DNA from: Moduliflexus sp964602655
Lineage (GTDB): Bacteria > Moduliflexota > Moduliflexia > Moduliflexales > Moduliflexaceae
Direction of reading: 5' to 3'
Assembly: GCA_964602655.1 (NCBI GenBank)
Contig: CAZRSF010000019.1
Coordinates: 24,201 to 88,200 of the forward strand
DNA length: 64,000 bases
Position 1 is the first letter of the stretch. Every line of letters begins with the position of its first letter. Below the pieces are notes generated by a model. That model was not told the DNA's origin, made no database searches, and saw only the letters and a program-made list of their open reading frames with translations. The translations under genes were made by a program, and so were the position numbers. Of this stretch, positions 44,669-53,455 are shown in pieces.

Positions 44669-45322
44669 TTACAAGCTTTCTAAGGATAATTTCAGTGCGG
44701 ATGGCGCGTGTTGTCCGCACAATTCTCCAATACGCGACATAATCAAATCAAGCGCTTGTTGCTGCGTATCCTCTGTTAATTTTTTTTCTACCGTAATATA
44801 ATCGCGGATGTAAAAGGGGTTCCCCATGATCATTCTGATTTTTTTGGGCTTCGGTAGAGACGACCCTTTGGGAAATGCATCGTACGCGCCCTGAATGCCC
44901 ACTGGGACGATTGGAACATTTGCCTTGATCGCCATAAGCGCCACCCCGGCTTCCGGTCGGCCTAACTCGCCGGTTGCCGAGCGCACCCCTTCCGGGAAAA
45001 TACCGACGATTTCGCCATCTTTCAGCAAACGAAGCGCATTTTTCAGCGCCGAAATATCGTTGCCCTCTTTTTTCACCGGGATGCTATAGGTTCGCTTGCA
45101 AAACCAATGAATCGCGGGATGATAATAAAAAAACGCATACGTAATGTAATGAATGACTCTGGGAGTCACGGCGGAGATAATTAACGCATCCAGAAAACTG
45201 ACATGATTGGCGACAAGCAGGCATCCGCCTTCACGCGGAAGATGTTCGATTCCTGTCACGTCAAGTCGAAAATAAACCTTGAACAAGATACGAGCAACTA
45301 TTTGGGTCAATTTGTATAACAT
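44669..45322 (-). CDS. plsC: 1-acyl-sn-glycerol-3-phosphate acyltransferase
   Basis: 217 residues. It acylates lysophosphatidic acid to phosphatidic acid at the membrane. Motif I is NHVSFLDAL (NHx4D), motif III is FPEGVRS, and IVPVGIQGAYDAFPKG follows. It is 7 bp after the YHS gene and probably in one operon with it and the zinc-ribbon gene. Confidence 0.92.
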   Translation of the reverse strand: MLYKLTQIVARILFKVYFRLDVTGIEHLPREGGCLLVANHVSFLDALIISAVTPRVIHYITYAFFYYHPAIHWFCKRTYSIPVKKEGNDISALKNALRLLKDGEIVGIFPEGVRSATGELGRPEAGVALMAIKANVPIVPVGIQGAYDAFPKGSSLPKPKKIRMIMGNPFYIRDYITVEKKLTEDTQQQALDLIMSRIGELCGQHAPSALKLSLESL

Positions 45323-45329
45323 AACGTCT

Positions 45330-45608
45330 CTACGCTTCTGGCGACATGGAATGCTGCTCCATGAACTTCATTACGCATTCGTCGCTGCAAAAATAGTAAT
45401 CTTGCCCATCAAGCTCTTTGTGATGCGCTAATGATTTAGGAATATACGTCGAACACATCGGATCTTTCACCATGTCATCTTCAATGTTCTGCGGCTCAGA
45501 TGTGTGACCATCGGATTGCTCCGGGTGCAACATCGTCGAAACCTGTTTCACGACCTGCTTTCCTGTCCATAGCACTGCTAATAAGGCTAATAAACGAATG
45601 ATAAACAT
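45330..45608 (-). CDS. Small YHS/TRASH-type metal-binding protein
   Basis: 92 residues: one N-terminal membrane segment, then MVKDPMCSTYIPKSLAHHKELDGQDYYFCSDECVMKF. The three cysteines (DPMC, FCSDEC) and the YYFCS pattern are those of the YHS domain seen in copper-handling or PP0621-type proteins. It is upstream of plsC. Confidence 0.8.
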   Translation of the reverse strand: MFIIRLLALLAVLWTGKQVVKQVSTMLHPEQSDGHTSEPQNIEDDMVKDPMCSTYIPKSLAHHKELDGQDYYFCSDECVMKFMEQHSMSPEA

Positions 45609-45756
45609 GATGTATTTTGATACCCTTCTTTACATGCGCAGCTAACAAGAACTTATGATGAAGGCTGCGACCGTGCGACAAAAATATTCGGAGTGGCCTT
45701 ATTGTCAAGGCGACACATCGAAGAGAGACGCCTCAAAACGCCCATTCTCATTGCTG

Positions 45757-46467
45757 CTATACGCTCTCTGCATACAAAAACCGCAAACAGACAGGGCAAC
45801 GATGCATAGCGTCCTTGTCAATCACCTCGGCAAACATTTGCGGCGTCAGCGCAACATAACACCCTGTACAGGTGCCATTCTCCGCAACAGCAGCCACCGC
45901 GACTCCGTTCCGCATTTGCAACAGCCTGGAATACTCACGCAAGATCGCCGGTTCAATCCCTTGCGCCTTCATTTCGCGTGCCTGTTGTTCCTGCTCCAAC
46001 TGCTGCTGCCACTTCTGCTGCTCGACAAGATATCGCTGTTTTTCTTCACTCGCGCGGCGTTTGACATGCACAGCCTCTTCCTGCGCCTGCGTCAGCGCAT
46101 GTTTTGCGCGTTCGACGCTTTCCATCAATTCGATAATATCATCTTCAATCAGCGTATTTTTACTTTTCAGCCCATTGACTTCAGCCACCAACGCAGAATA
46201 TTCTTTGTTGGTTTTGACTTGCAGCAATTGTCCTTGATATTTTTTGATCTGTTCGGTATTCCCTTCGATTTCTTTTTCTTTACTCCGCCGTGTTCGCTCC
46301 TGCTCCTCGATGTTTGCGTGAATGTTTGCCACTTTTCCTTCGCTATCCGCAAGCAAATCATCAAGTTGTTGAAGCGTTTTCGGAATGTTCTCGATACGCT
46401 GCCGCATATCAAAAATGGTCTTATCAAGCTGTTGTAAGGCGATAAGCAACTCAAGCGTCGAATTCAC
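45757..46467 (-). CDS. C4-type zinc-ribbon coiled-coil protein
   Basis: 236 residues: a long coiled coil (about residues 5-170; QQLDKTIFDMRQRIENIPKTLQQLDDLL) and a C-terminal zinc ribbon CTGCYVAL...CPVC. This is the DUF164-like zinc-ribbon family, which has been linked to RNA or protein handling but is poorly defined. The start is GTG at 46467, placed just after AGAGGAGA; the longer frame from 46491 would run back into the terminator hairpin. Confidence 0.82.
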   Translation of the reverse strand: MNSTLELLIALQQLDKTIFDMRQRIENIPKTLQQLDDLLADSEGKVANIHANIEEQERTRRSKEKEIEGNTEQIKKYQGQLLQVKTNKEYSALVAEVNGLKSKNTLIEDDIIELMESVERAKHALTQAQEEAVHVKRRASEEKQRYLVEQQKWQQQLEQEQQAREMKAQGIEPAILREYSRLLQMRNGVAVAAVAENGTCTGCYVALTPQMFAEVIDKDAMHRCPVCLRFLYAESV

Positions 46468-46488
46468 AACCCATTCTCCTCTCATGAA

Positions 46489-46521
46489 CAAAAAAAGCGT
46501 ACCCGATCATCAGGTACGCTT
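46489..46521 (-). terminator. Intrinsic terminator at the 3' end of the predicted small RNA
   Basis: Nine-bp perfect stem (46513-46521 with 46495-46503) followed by T residues on the minus strand. Confidence 0.8.
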
Positions 46522-46641
46522 CAAAGGGCACACGCCCGCATTATACGACACAACATCCACCTCTCAACATGTCTCCCCGACTGATTGAGCATTGTCCCCG
46601 CGATCCTTATCAAATGACCCATTTATACGTTTGACTCCTTA
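46490..46641 (-). ncRNA. Predicted small RNA or attenuated leader (about 150 nt)
   Basis: Defined by a promoter upstream and an intrinsic terminator at 46489-46521 (AAGCGTACC / GGTACGCTT stem, then a T-run on the minus strand). The interior can fold into a rod: CTCAA/TTGAG around GTC-GGGGA-GAC, an outer ACAA/TTGT and TCAAA/TTTGA, and a GGGC-GTGT-GCCC hairpin near the 3' end. A rod of this length resembles 6S RNA in general form, but I cannot confirm the family. It could instead be a leader of the zinc-ribbon gene, which begins 22 bp after the T-run. Confidence 0.5.
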
Positions 46642-46648
46642 TCTGCGC

Positions 46649-46677
46649 ATCATAAAAATTCTTTTTGATACCGTCAA
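46649..46677 (-). promoter_or_regulatory. Promoter of the predicted small RNA / zinc-ribbon gene
   Basis: Minus strand: TTGACG (46677-46672), 17 bp, TATGAT (46654-46649). Confidence 0.6.
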
Positions 46678-46824
46678 GAAAAAAGTTGAATTTCTTGTTG
46701 AGTGCGCATAACGAGGTCATCAAAAGAGAAGTGGCCGCAAATCATATACCTCCAAAGAAAATCCACACGGATATTTTCAACATATAGAGTCGGACGGATT
46801 CACGGCATACGCAAAATTTTTCGC

Positions 46825-46853
46825 TTGACACCTGAGCGCGAAATTCATATAGC
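46825..46853 (+). promoter_or_regulatory. Promoter of the aro gene run
   Basis: TTGACA at 46825-46830, 17 bp, TATAGC at 46848-46853; 64 bp before aroF. Confidence 0.6.
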
Positions 46854-46916
46854 ATCCTGATATTTTTCAGGGTCGTGTGTTTATCGAGTGCATTCAATCG
46901 AAGGAGAGTTTAAAGT

Positions 46917-47732
46917 ATGAAGAATATCAAATTGGCTTCTCGTGAAACCAAGCAGCATACAATTATCGAAGTCGGGTCAGTCAAAATCGGACAAGATTTT
47001 TTGCTGATCGCTGGGCCGTGCAGTGTCGAAAACGAAGATCAGATGATGGAAACCGCCGTCGCGGTGAAAGCCGCCGGGGCGAATATGCTGCGCGGCGGCG
47101 CATTCAAACCCCGCACGTCACCGTATGCCTTTCAGGGATTGGGCTTGAAAGGCTTGAAAATCCTTGAAAAAACCGGCAGAGAAGTCGGCCTGCCGGTCGT
47201 GACCGAAGTGCTGGATACCAGAGACGTGTCGTGGGTCTGCGAATATGTGGACATGCTGCAAATCGGCACGCGCAACATGCAAAATTTTTCGCTCCTCAAA
47301 GAAGTCGGCAAAACCAAAAAACCGGTCATCCTGAAACGCGGCATGTATTCCACGCTGGAAGAATGGTTGAACTGCGCGGAATACATTTTGAATGAAGGCA
47401 ACCCGCAGGTTATTCTCTGCGAACGCGGCATCCGAACGTTCGAAACCTATACGCGCAATACGCTGGATTTAAGCGCCGTTCCAGCCATCAAAGAACTCAC
47501 GCATCTGCCGATTATTATCGATCCGACGCACGGCACCGGTAAAATCAGCCTGATCGCGCCGATGAGTTTGGCGGCGGTCGTGGCTGGCGCGGATGGGCTG
47601 GCTATCGAAGTGCACAATAACCCGGAAGTCGCGTTAAGCGATAAAGACCAGGCGCTTCGACCGGAGCAGTTCGCCAAGCTTGCCGCCCAGATATGGCATC
47701 TGAAGGCCTATACGAACGAATATCTTTCCTGA
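46917..47732 (+). CDS. aroF: 3-deoxy-7-phosphoheptulonate synthase (type I beta)
   Basis: 271 residues. It joins PEP and erythrose 4-phosphate to start the shikimate pathway. LIAGPCSVEN, RGGAFKPRTSPYAFQGLG, LQIGTRNMQNF, KRGM and PTHGTGK are the type I beta (KDO8P-synthase-like) signatures. There is no N-terminal ferredoxin-like or C-terminal chorismate mutase domain, so no built-in feedback domain is visible. AAGGAGAG precedes the ATG. It is 17 bp upstream of aroB. Confidence 0.96.
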   Translation: MKNIKLASRETKQHTIIEVGSVKIGQDFLLIAGPCSVENEDQMMETAVAVKAAGANMLRGGAFKPRTSPYAFQGLGLKGLKILEKTGREVGLPVVTEVLDTRDVSWVCEYVDMLQIGTRNMQNFSLLKEVGKTKKPVILKRGMYSTLEEWLNCAEYILNEGNPQVILCERGIRTFETYTRNTLDLSAVPAIKELTHLPIIIDPTHGTGKISLIAPMSLAAVVAGADGLAIEVHNNPEVALSDKDQALRPEQFAKLAAQIWHLKAYTNEYLS

Positions 47733-47749
47733 TGGCAAAAGGAGGGCGC

Positions 47750-48778
47750 GTGACGACATATACGATTCAAGGAGCAAAGAGCGCAAGTCAGATTGTCTTC
47801 GGCGCGCGGCTGCGCGATCTTTCAGGCTACATCGCCGGACGGCGCTGCGTCATCGTGACCGATGAACAGGTGTACCCGCTCTATCGCGAACAGTTTCCGC
47901 AGGAGCCGGAGGTCGTGGTCATCGGCACGGGCGAAACGCACAAAACGCTCACGACGTTAGAACAACTATATCAGACGTTTCTCCATGCCGATTTGGATCG
48001 GTCGTCCTGCGTTGTCGCGATTGGCGGTGGAATTGTGTCCGATCTTGCGGGATTCGCAGCGTCAACGTATCTGCGCGGCCTGCAATTCGGTTTTGTTCCC
48101 ACGACGCTCTTAGCTCAGGTGGACGCCAGCGTCGGCGGGAAGAATGGCCTGAATTTTCAAGGCTATAAAAATTTGATCGGCACATTCACGCAGCCGGAAT
48201 TCGTGTTGGTTGACGTGACGCTGCTTGCGACGCTTCCCCGTCGAACGTTAGGATGCGGCTTCGCCGAGGCGATCAAGCATGGCGCGATTGCTGACAGCGC
48301 ATTATTCGAATTTATGGAAACCGACGCCCAACACATTTGCGATCTCGACACTGAAGCCGTCGAACGGATCGTCAGAGATTCGATCATCATCAAATCCGGC
48401 GTTGTCAACGCCGATGAACGCGAACAGGGCGAACGACGCAAATTGAATTTCGGACATACGTTCGGCCATGCGATTGAAAAAACATTAGGGTTGCCGCACG
48501 GCGAATCTGTCGCGCTTGGCATGACGGTCGCCGCGCGGTTATCGCAACGCTACGGCTATCTTTCCGAAGCCGACGTTGTGCGGCTGATTCGCCTGCTTCA
48601 GGCATATCATCTGCCAACTGCAATTGACGCGGACAAAGACGCTGTTCGGGAATCCTTGCGAAAAGATAAAAAACGGTACGGCGATCATATCAAGTTTGTG
48701 CTGCTTGAAACCATCGGAAAGGCCGTCATCCGGGATGTCAGCCTTCAAGAGCTTGAACAGGTTGTCGAACATCTTTAA
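47750..48778 (+). CDS. aroB: 3-dehydroquinate synthase
   Basis: 342 residues from GTG at 47750, directly after AAGGAGGG. It cyclises DAHP to 3-dehydroquinate using NAD and a metal. GGGIVSDLAGFAAS, TTLLAQVDASVGGKNG, the metal ligands in GFAEAIKHGAI and NFGHTFGHAIE are all intact. The longer frame from 47693 overlaps aroF and is less likely. Confidence 0.95.
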   Translation: MTTYTIQGAKSASQIVFGARLRDLSGYIAGRRCVIVTDEQVYPLYREQFPQEPEVVVIGTGETHKTLTTLEQLYQTFLHADLDRSSCVVAIGGGIVSDLAGFAASTYLRGLQFGFVPTTLLAQVDASVGGKNGLNFQGYKNLIGTFTQPEFVLVDVTLLATLPRRTLGCGFAEAIKHGAIADSALFEFMETDAQHICDLDTEAVERIVRDSIIIKSGVVNADEREQGERRKLNFGHTFGHAIEKTLGLPHGESVALGMTVAARLSQRYGYLSEADVVRLIRLLQAYHLPTAIDADKDAVRESLRKDKKRYGDHIKFVLLETIGKAVIRDVSLQELEQVVEHL

Positions 48779-48885
48779 TCACCTGCAATATGTCTGAATG
48801 TGCCGCACCTATCTCGGTCGCGTAAGCAGCTTACTGCGAAAAGGCGACGCGGGCAGTGTGCGACGCACAGGAAGAAGACTGAGTT

Positions 48886-49524
48886 ATGATTTGTATTGCG
48901 CTTGGAAATCTCTCGTATGATGAATGTTTACATGCCGTACACACGGTTGATTTTGCCGAAATTCGGCTGGATATGCTGGCGCTCACCCACGAACAGGTCG
49001 CCACTATTTTTTCCGCAAACTCGAACCTGATTGCCACATGCAGGCCGGGACGATATAATGATGAGGAGCGTCAACATCTGCTGCTAAAAGCGATTGCGGC
49101 TGGCGCGGCGTATGTTGATGTCGAAATGGATGCCGCCGATCTGTTCAAACAGGCTGTGATTCAAGCGGCGAGAGCGCGTGGAACGAAAATCATTATTTCC
49201 TATCATAATTTCGAAAAAACCCCTCTGCGCGAAGAATTAGACCATATTATACACTGGTGTTCAGAATTTAATCCGGATATTATCAAAATCGCCTGCATGG
49301 CGCATTCTGCCCGCGATAACGCGCGATTGCTGGGGTTGTTGGATACTGATAAGCAGATGCTTGTCGTGGGGATGGGGGAACGCGGCAAAGTGTCGCGAGT
49401 GGTGTCTCCATTGCTTGGCAGTGTCTGCACGTTTGCATCGTATGCGTCAGATAAAGCAACCGCGCCTGGGCAATTGTTCAAAGACGATATTCAAGAACTC
49501 ATCGAAAGAATACAGCAACTCTAA
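48886..49524 (+). CDS. aroD: 3-dehydroquinate dehydratase, type I
   Basis: 212 residues. Schiff-base enzyme: the general-base His is in ISYHNF and the Schiff-base Lys in DIIKIACMA; FAEIRLDML and VGMGERGKVSRV complete the site. A little shorter than the E. coli enzyme but typical for many bacteria. Spaced 107 bp after aroB. Confidence 0.94.
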   Translation: MICIALGNLSYDECLHAVHTVDFAEIRLDMLALTHEQVATIFSANSNLIATCRPGRYNDEERQHLLLKAIAAGAAYVDVEMDAADLFKQAVIQAARARGTKIIISYHNFEKTPLREELDHIIHWCSEFNPDIIKIACMAHSARDNARLLGLLDTDKQMLVVGMGERGKVSRVVSPLLGSVCTFASYASDKATAPGQLFKDDIQELIERIQQL

Positions 49525-49635
49525 ACTTTTTGCTTGACAGAAGCATGCGAAACGTTCGCGTTGAAAGGCTTGCAAGATAAGTACGTCGCAGTATCGTTAT
49601 CAGCAATCCACGTAGAGAATAAAGGAGAATCACCT

Positions 49636-50673
49636 ATGAAAAAAAGACACGTCAGCAGCTTCGCATTTTGCGTTATCGTCGCCGGACTGATCCTCGGCCA
49701 ATCTGCGTTCGCGGCAGACATGCCTGCGCCGCTGAATCCACCTGAAAAAGTTGTGGCCGCGTATGTGCCGATCATGAAATTTTCCACACTGTATGTCGCT
49801 GCCGGACGCGGCATTTTTGAAAAATATGGGCTTGATGTGCAGCTTGAACGCGTCAAATCCGGAACGGAAGTCATCGCGTTTCTGACCGAAGGCACGACCG
49901 ATGTCGGTGGGATTGCGCTTGTGGCGTCAACCTGGAATGCCTGGCATCAGGGAATAGACGTACCGATTATCGCTCCCGGAGCGCTCGAACCCACCAAAAA
50001 CAGCCCGACCAAATTGTTGGTGCGGAAAGAATTGATGGAGAACGGCACGGTCAAAACTATCGCCGATCTGAAAGGAAAAATCGTCGCGATTGCAGGCGGT
50101 CCCGGCAGCGGCGGCGAATATCTTGCCGCCAAAGGATTGGAGCGTGGCAAACTGACGCTGGCAGATGTGGAAATCGTGCGGCTCGGTAATCCCGACATGC
50201 CGACGGCCTTTGCAAATGGCTCGGTTGACGCCGGGTTAGTCGCCGCGCCGTATGCGGATCAGATTATTGCGGACGGCGGGGCGGTCGCAATTGCTGAAGA
50301 CCTGACGCCGGGCGCAATGATGATCGCCTTTGCCGGTTCGAGTAAATTCGTGAACGAACGTCCGGAAGCCGCCAAACGATTCGTGCTGGCATTGATGGAA
50401 GCCGCTCGTTTGACGCAGGGCGATGACTACTTTTCTCCCGAAAATATCGCGGCGTACATGACGTATCTGAATGCAACGGAAGATGCGATTCGAAAAGTAG
50501 AACCCCAATCGAACGATCCGAATCAACAAATTTCAATTGATGGACTCGCCGATATCGAACGAATTCATCGCCAAAATGGCCGTGTCGAATATACCGATCC
50601 TGTGGATATGTCGAAAGTCGTCAATTCGACCTTTGTCGAATGGGCGCTTTCTGTCTTAGGGAATGCACAATAG
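49636..50673 (+). CDS. Orphan NMT1/SsuA-type periplasmic binding protein
   Basis: 345 residues with a signal peptide ending SAFA-AD, then the NitT/TauT-type binding fold: VVAAYVPIMKFSTLYVAAGRGIFEKYGLDVQL, FLTEGTTDVGGIA, GGPGSGGEYLAAKGLE, and NGSVDAGLVAAPYADQI. The ligand class (nitrate, sulfonate, thiamine precursor, aromatic acid) cannot be told. AAAGGAGA precedes the ATG at 49636. There is no ATPase or permease gene nearby; it lies inside the aromatic amino acid run, between aroD and aroEK. Confidence 0.9.
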   Translation: MKKRHVSSFAFCVIVAGLILGQSAFAADMPAPLNPPEKVVAAYVPIMKFSTLYVAAGRGIFEKYGLDVQLERVKSGTEVIAFLTEGTTDVGGIALVASTWNAWHQGIDVPIIAPGALEPTKNSPTKLLVRKELMENGTVKTIADLKGKIVAIAGGPGSGGEYLAAKGLERGKLTLADVEIVRLGNPDMPTAFANGSVDAGLVAAPYADQIIADGGAVAIAEDLTPGAMMIAFAGSSKFVNERPEAAKRFVLALMEAARLTQGDDYFSPENIAAYMTYLNATEDAIRKVEPQSNDPNQQISIDGLADIERIHRQNGRVEYTDPVDMSKVVNSTFVEWALSVLGNAQ

Positions 50674-50692
50674 CCGTATCGTCGCGAAAGAT

Positions 50693-50721
50693 GCGCACAC
50701 GCTTTTCAACAGCGTGTGCGC
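50693..50721. repeat. Perfect hairpin after the binding-protein gene
   Basis: GCGCACACGCT (50693-50703) and its exact complement (50711-50721), 7-base loop, no T-run. The rest of the spacer up to aroEK (50722-50919) has one short overlapping frame that I do not trust. Confidence 0.8.
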
Positions 50722-50919
50722 GGCGTATGCTCGCACAGCCTTCATGCCTGATTCCCGAAATGAACGACCGATTAAGATCCTTGCGACACAGGTCAGTAAA
50801 ATCTTCCCGACCAAACAGGGAACGTACGCCGCGCTTCGAAACTTCGATTTGGTGAATAATGCCATGAATACGCGGCGAATGTTCGACTCATCGCGAACAT
50901 CGTTCACAATAACAACGCC

Positions 50920-52236
50920 ATGAAATTATTCGCCGTGCTTGGAAATCCCGTATTGCACAGCCGCAGCCCGCAGCTCTGGAATGCCGCGTTCAAGGCGCGA
51001 GACATTGCCGCGCATTACTTTCGCATCAATCCGCTCGACGCGGAACACGCGGCCAAAGTCATTCGCGAAATTCCGTTGGACGGGTGTAATATCACCACGC
51101 CCTTCAAAGACGATCTGTTTGCGGCGCTTGACGAATGCGATGAAAGCGTCGCGCAATTACGCGCCGTCAATACGATCGAATGCGAGAACGGACGCCTGCG
51201 CGGCTGGAATACCGACATCTACGGCGTGGTGAATTCGTTACGCGAAGACGGCATTCGATTTCAAGGAAAAAAAATCGTGGTGCTCGGCGCGGGCGGCGCA
51301 GCTCGCGCAGCAGTGTACGGCCTGTTGAACGCCGGGGCGGGCGAAGTCGCGCTGCTCAACCGCACATACGAAAAAGCGGTCGCGGTCGCGGAACAGCTTG
51401 GCTGCCGCGCCGCGTATGCCAGCCGCAGCAAAACCGAACTGCAAGACGCCGCCATTTTGATTTCCTGCATTCCCGCGAATAAGCGCGTCATCAAGCCCGA
51501 ATGGCTGCATCCGGGATTAGCCGTGTTCGATGCGAATTACGCCTCGCATTCCCTGCTGCTCGATGATGCCGCAACTGTGGGGTGTCATATTATATCGGGG
51601 CTGAATTGGCTGGTGCATCAGGCCGTTCCCGCGTTCGAACATCTGCTCGGCCTCGCGCCGGAAGCCGAGATGAAAACGACAATGCGGGAACTCCTTGCGC
51701 ACCCATCCTCCCAACTAAACGCGAAATCTATTGCGCTGATCGGGTTTATGGGAACCGGAAAAACCACCGTCGGAAAGGCGCTGGCCGAACTTTCCGGCAA
51801 AGAATTCATAGATACCGATGCGTTGATCGAACAACGCGCCGGAATGACAATTCCTGAGATTTTTCAACAGCACGGCGAAACGCGCTTTCGAGAAATCGAA
51901 CGCGCCGTGTTTGATTCGCTTGATTTTTCGTCAGGCAAAATCATCTCGTGCGGCGGCGGCGCGGTCGTGAACGAAGACAATCGCCGCTGCCTGACCGCGA
52001 ACACGACCGTCGTTTGGCTCTGGACAGAGCTTCATACACTGCTTAACCGGCTTGATACGACGACGCGCCCCTTATTTCATGTTGACGATGTCGAAGCCAA
52101 AGCCAAAGAATTATTGACCCGGCGCATCCCGATTTACGCGCAAGCGGCGGATATGATGATGATCAACGAAAAAATCAGCGCCGCAAGTTTAGCGAAAAAA
52201 ATTTATGGAGAAATTTATCCGACCAGCAGCGATTGA
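50920..52236 (+). CDS. aroE: Fused shikimate dehydrogenase and shikimate kinase
   Basis: 438 residues in two complete domains. Residues about 1-260 are AroE: GNPVLHSRSPQLWNAAF, CNITTPFKDDL, NTDIYG and the NADP loop GAGGAARA. Residues about 268-435 are AroK: Walker A GFMGTGKTTVGK, FIDTDALIEQRAGMTIPEIF, ETRFREIE, and SCGGGAVV. One chain therefore reduces dehydroshikimate and phosphorylates shikimate. It overlaps aroA by 32 bp. Confidence 0.95.
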   Translation: MKLFAVLGNPVLHSRSPQLWNAAFKARDIAAHYFRINPLDAEHAAKVIREIPLDGCNITTPFKDDLFAALDECDESVAQLRAVNTIECENGRLRGWNTDIYGVVNSLREDGIRFQGKKIVVLGAGGAARAAVYGLLNAGAGEVALLNRTYEKAVAVAEQLGCRAAYASRSKTELQDAAILISCIPANKRVIKPEWLHPGLAVFDANYASHSLLLDDAATVGCHIISGLNWLVHQAVPAFEHLLGLAPEAEMKTTMRELLAHPSSQLNAKSIALIGFMGTGKTTVGKALAELSGKEFIDTDALIEQRAGMTIPEIFQQHGETRFREIERAVFDSLDFSSGKIISCGGGAVVNEDNRRCLTANTTVVWLWTELHTLLNRLDTTTRPLFHVDDVEAKAKELLTRRIPIYAQAADMMMINEKISAASLAKKIYGEIYPTSSD

Positions 52237-53455
52237 CGGCCAGATGACCGCGCCATCATCCAAAAGCGACATGTTGCGAGCGGTCGCTGCCGCCTATTTG
52301 ACCCATGCGCCATGTGAAATTCTGCGCCCATCGGACTGCGACGACGCGCTTGCCGCGCTGCGGATGGTCGAAACGCTCGGCACGGACGCGCAACGCGACG
52401 CCGAACAAGTGCGTTTCACGCCCGGACAACGACAGCCGGGCCGCGTCCTGGATTGCGGCGAATCTGGTTTATGTATCAGAATGTTCCCCTCGATTGTCGC
52501 GCTGTCAGGCGCAACAACAACGCTGACAGGCCGGGGGTCGCTGTTGAAACGCCCGATTGCGATGATCGAGCAGCCGTTGCGAAATCTGCATGTCGCCTGC
52601 CAGACCGAAAACGGCCTGCCTCCCGTTGTGGTGAGCGGACAACTTCAGGCCGGAACGACGACAATAGACGCCTCGACCACGTCGCAATTCCTGACCGGGC
52701 TGCTGCTGGCGCTGCCGCTCTGCGACGGCGATTCGGAAATCATGGTGACGAATTTAGCCAGCAAACCGTATATCGCCATGACGCTGCAACTGCTGGAAAC
52801 CTTTGGCATCACGATTGAACACGACGCCTTTACGCGCTTTCGCATTCCCGGTCGCCAGCAATATCGCGCCCGGAGTTATCAGGTCGAAGGCGACTGGTCT
52901 GGCGCGGCGTTTCCGCTTGTCGCCGGAGCGATTGCCGGACGCGCCTCCGTCGCCAACCTGCGTCAGGATTCCTGTCAGGCTGACAAGGCGATTCTCGATG
53001 CGCTTCGCGCCTGCGGCGCATCCGTCCAGATTGCGGAGGATGTCGTCACGGTGTCGCAGGGCGAGCTTGTCGGTTTCGAATTCGACGCCACCGATTGCCC
53101 CGATATTTTTCCGCCTTTAGTCGCGCTTGCGACCTATTGCCAGGGGAAGTCGGTCATTCATGGCGCGCAGCGCTTGCAGGCGAAAGAGAGCGATCGCGGC
53201 GTCGCGCTGCTGCAAGAATTTACGAAAATGGGTGGGCGCGTGTCGCTTCATGAGAAAAGGATTGAAATTTACGGAAATCCTCTTGACGGCGGGATGGTAG
53301 ATTCGCATAATGATCATCGCATCGCAATGGCCTGCGCGGTCGCCGCGCTTGGCTCGAAACGCGGCGTCCGAATTCAGCGGGCGGAATGTGTCGCCAAATC
53401 ATACCCGGAATTTTTTCAGGACTGTGCCAATTTGATGGGAGGGGAACGTTTATGA
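52205..53455 (+). CDS. aroA: 3-phosphoshikimate 1-carboxyvinyltransferase (EPSP synthase)
   Basis: 416 residues. It adds enolpyruvyl from PEP to shikimate 3-phosphate. The motifs are recognisable but divergent: PSSKSDMLRA replaces PGSKSISNRAL, and DCGESGLCIRM stands where DxGNAGTAxR is usual; RLQAKESDR and NDHRIAMACA are standard. The changed PEP-pocket loop could alter inhibitor sensitivity, but that is inference. The gene overlaps aroEK by 32 bp and the next gene by 4 bp. Confidence 0.93.
   Translation: MEKFIRPAAIDGQMTAPSSKSDMLRAVAAAYLTHAPCEILRPSDCDDALAALRMVETLGTDAQRDAEQVRFTPGQRQPGRVLDCGESGLCIRMFPSIVALSGATTTLTGRGSLLKRPIAMIEQPLRNLHVACQTENGLPPVVVSGQLQAGTTTIDASTTSQFLTGLLLALPLCDGDSEIMVTNLASKPYIAMTLQLLETFGITIEHDAFTRFRIPGRQQYRARSYQVEGDWSGAAFPLVAGAIAGRASVANLRQDSCQADKAILDALRACGASVQIAEDVVTVSQGELVGFEFDATDCPDIFPPLVALATYCQGKSVIHGAQRLQAKESDRGVALLQEFTKMGGRVSLHEKRIEIYGNPLDGGMVDSHNDHRIAMACAVAALGSKRGVRIQRAECVAKSYPEFFQDCANLMGGERL

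Noticed and set aside
50663..50923. Short ORF between the binding-protein gene and aroEK
   Set aside because: Its start overlaps the preceding stop region and hairpin, there is no ribosome site, and no family is recognised.
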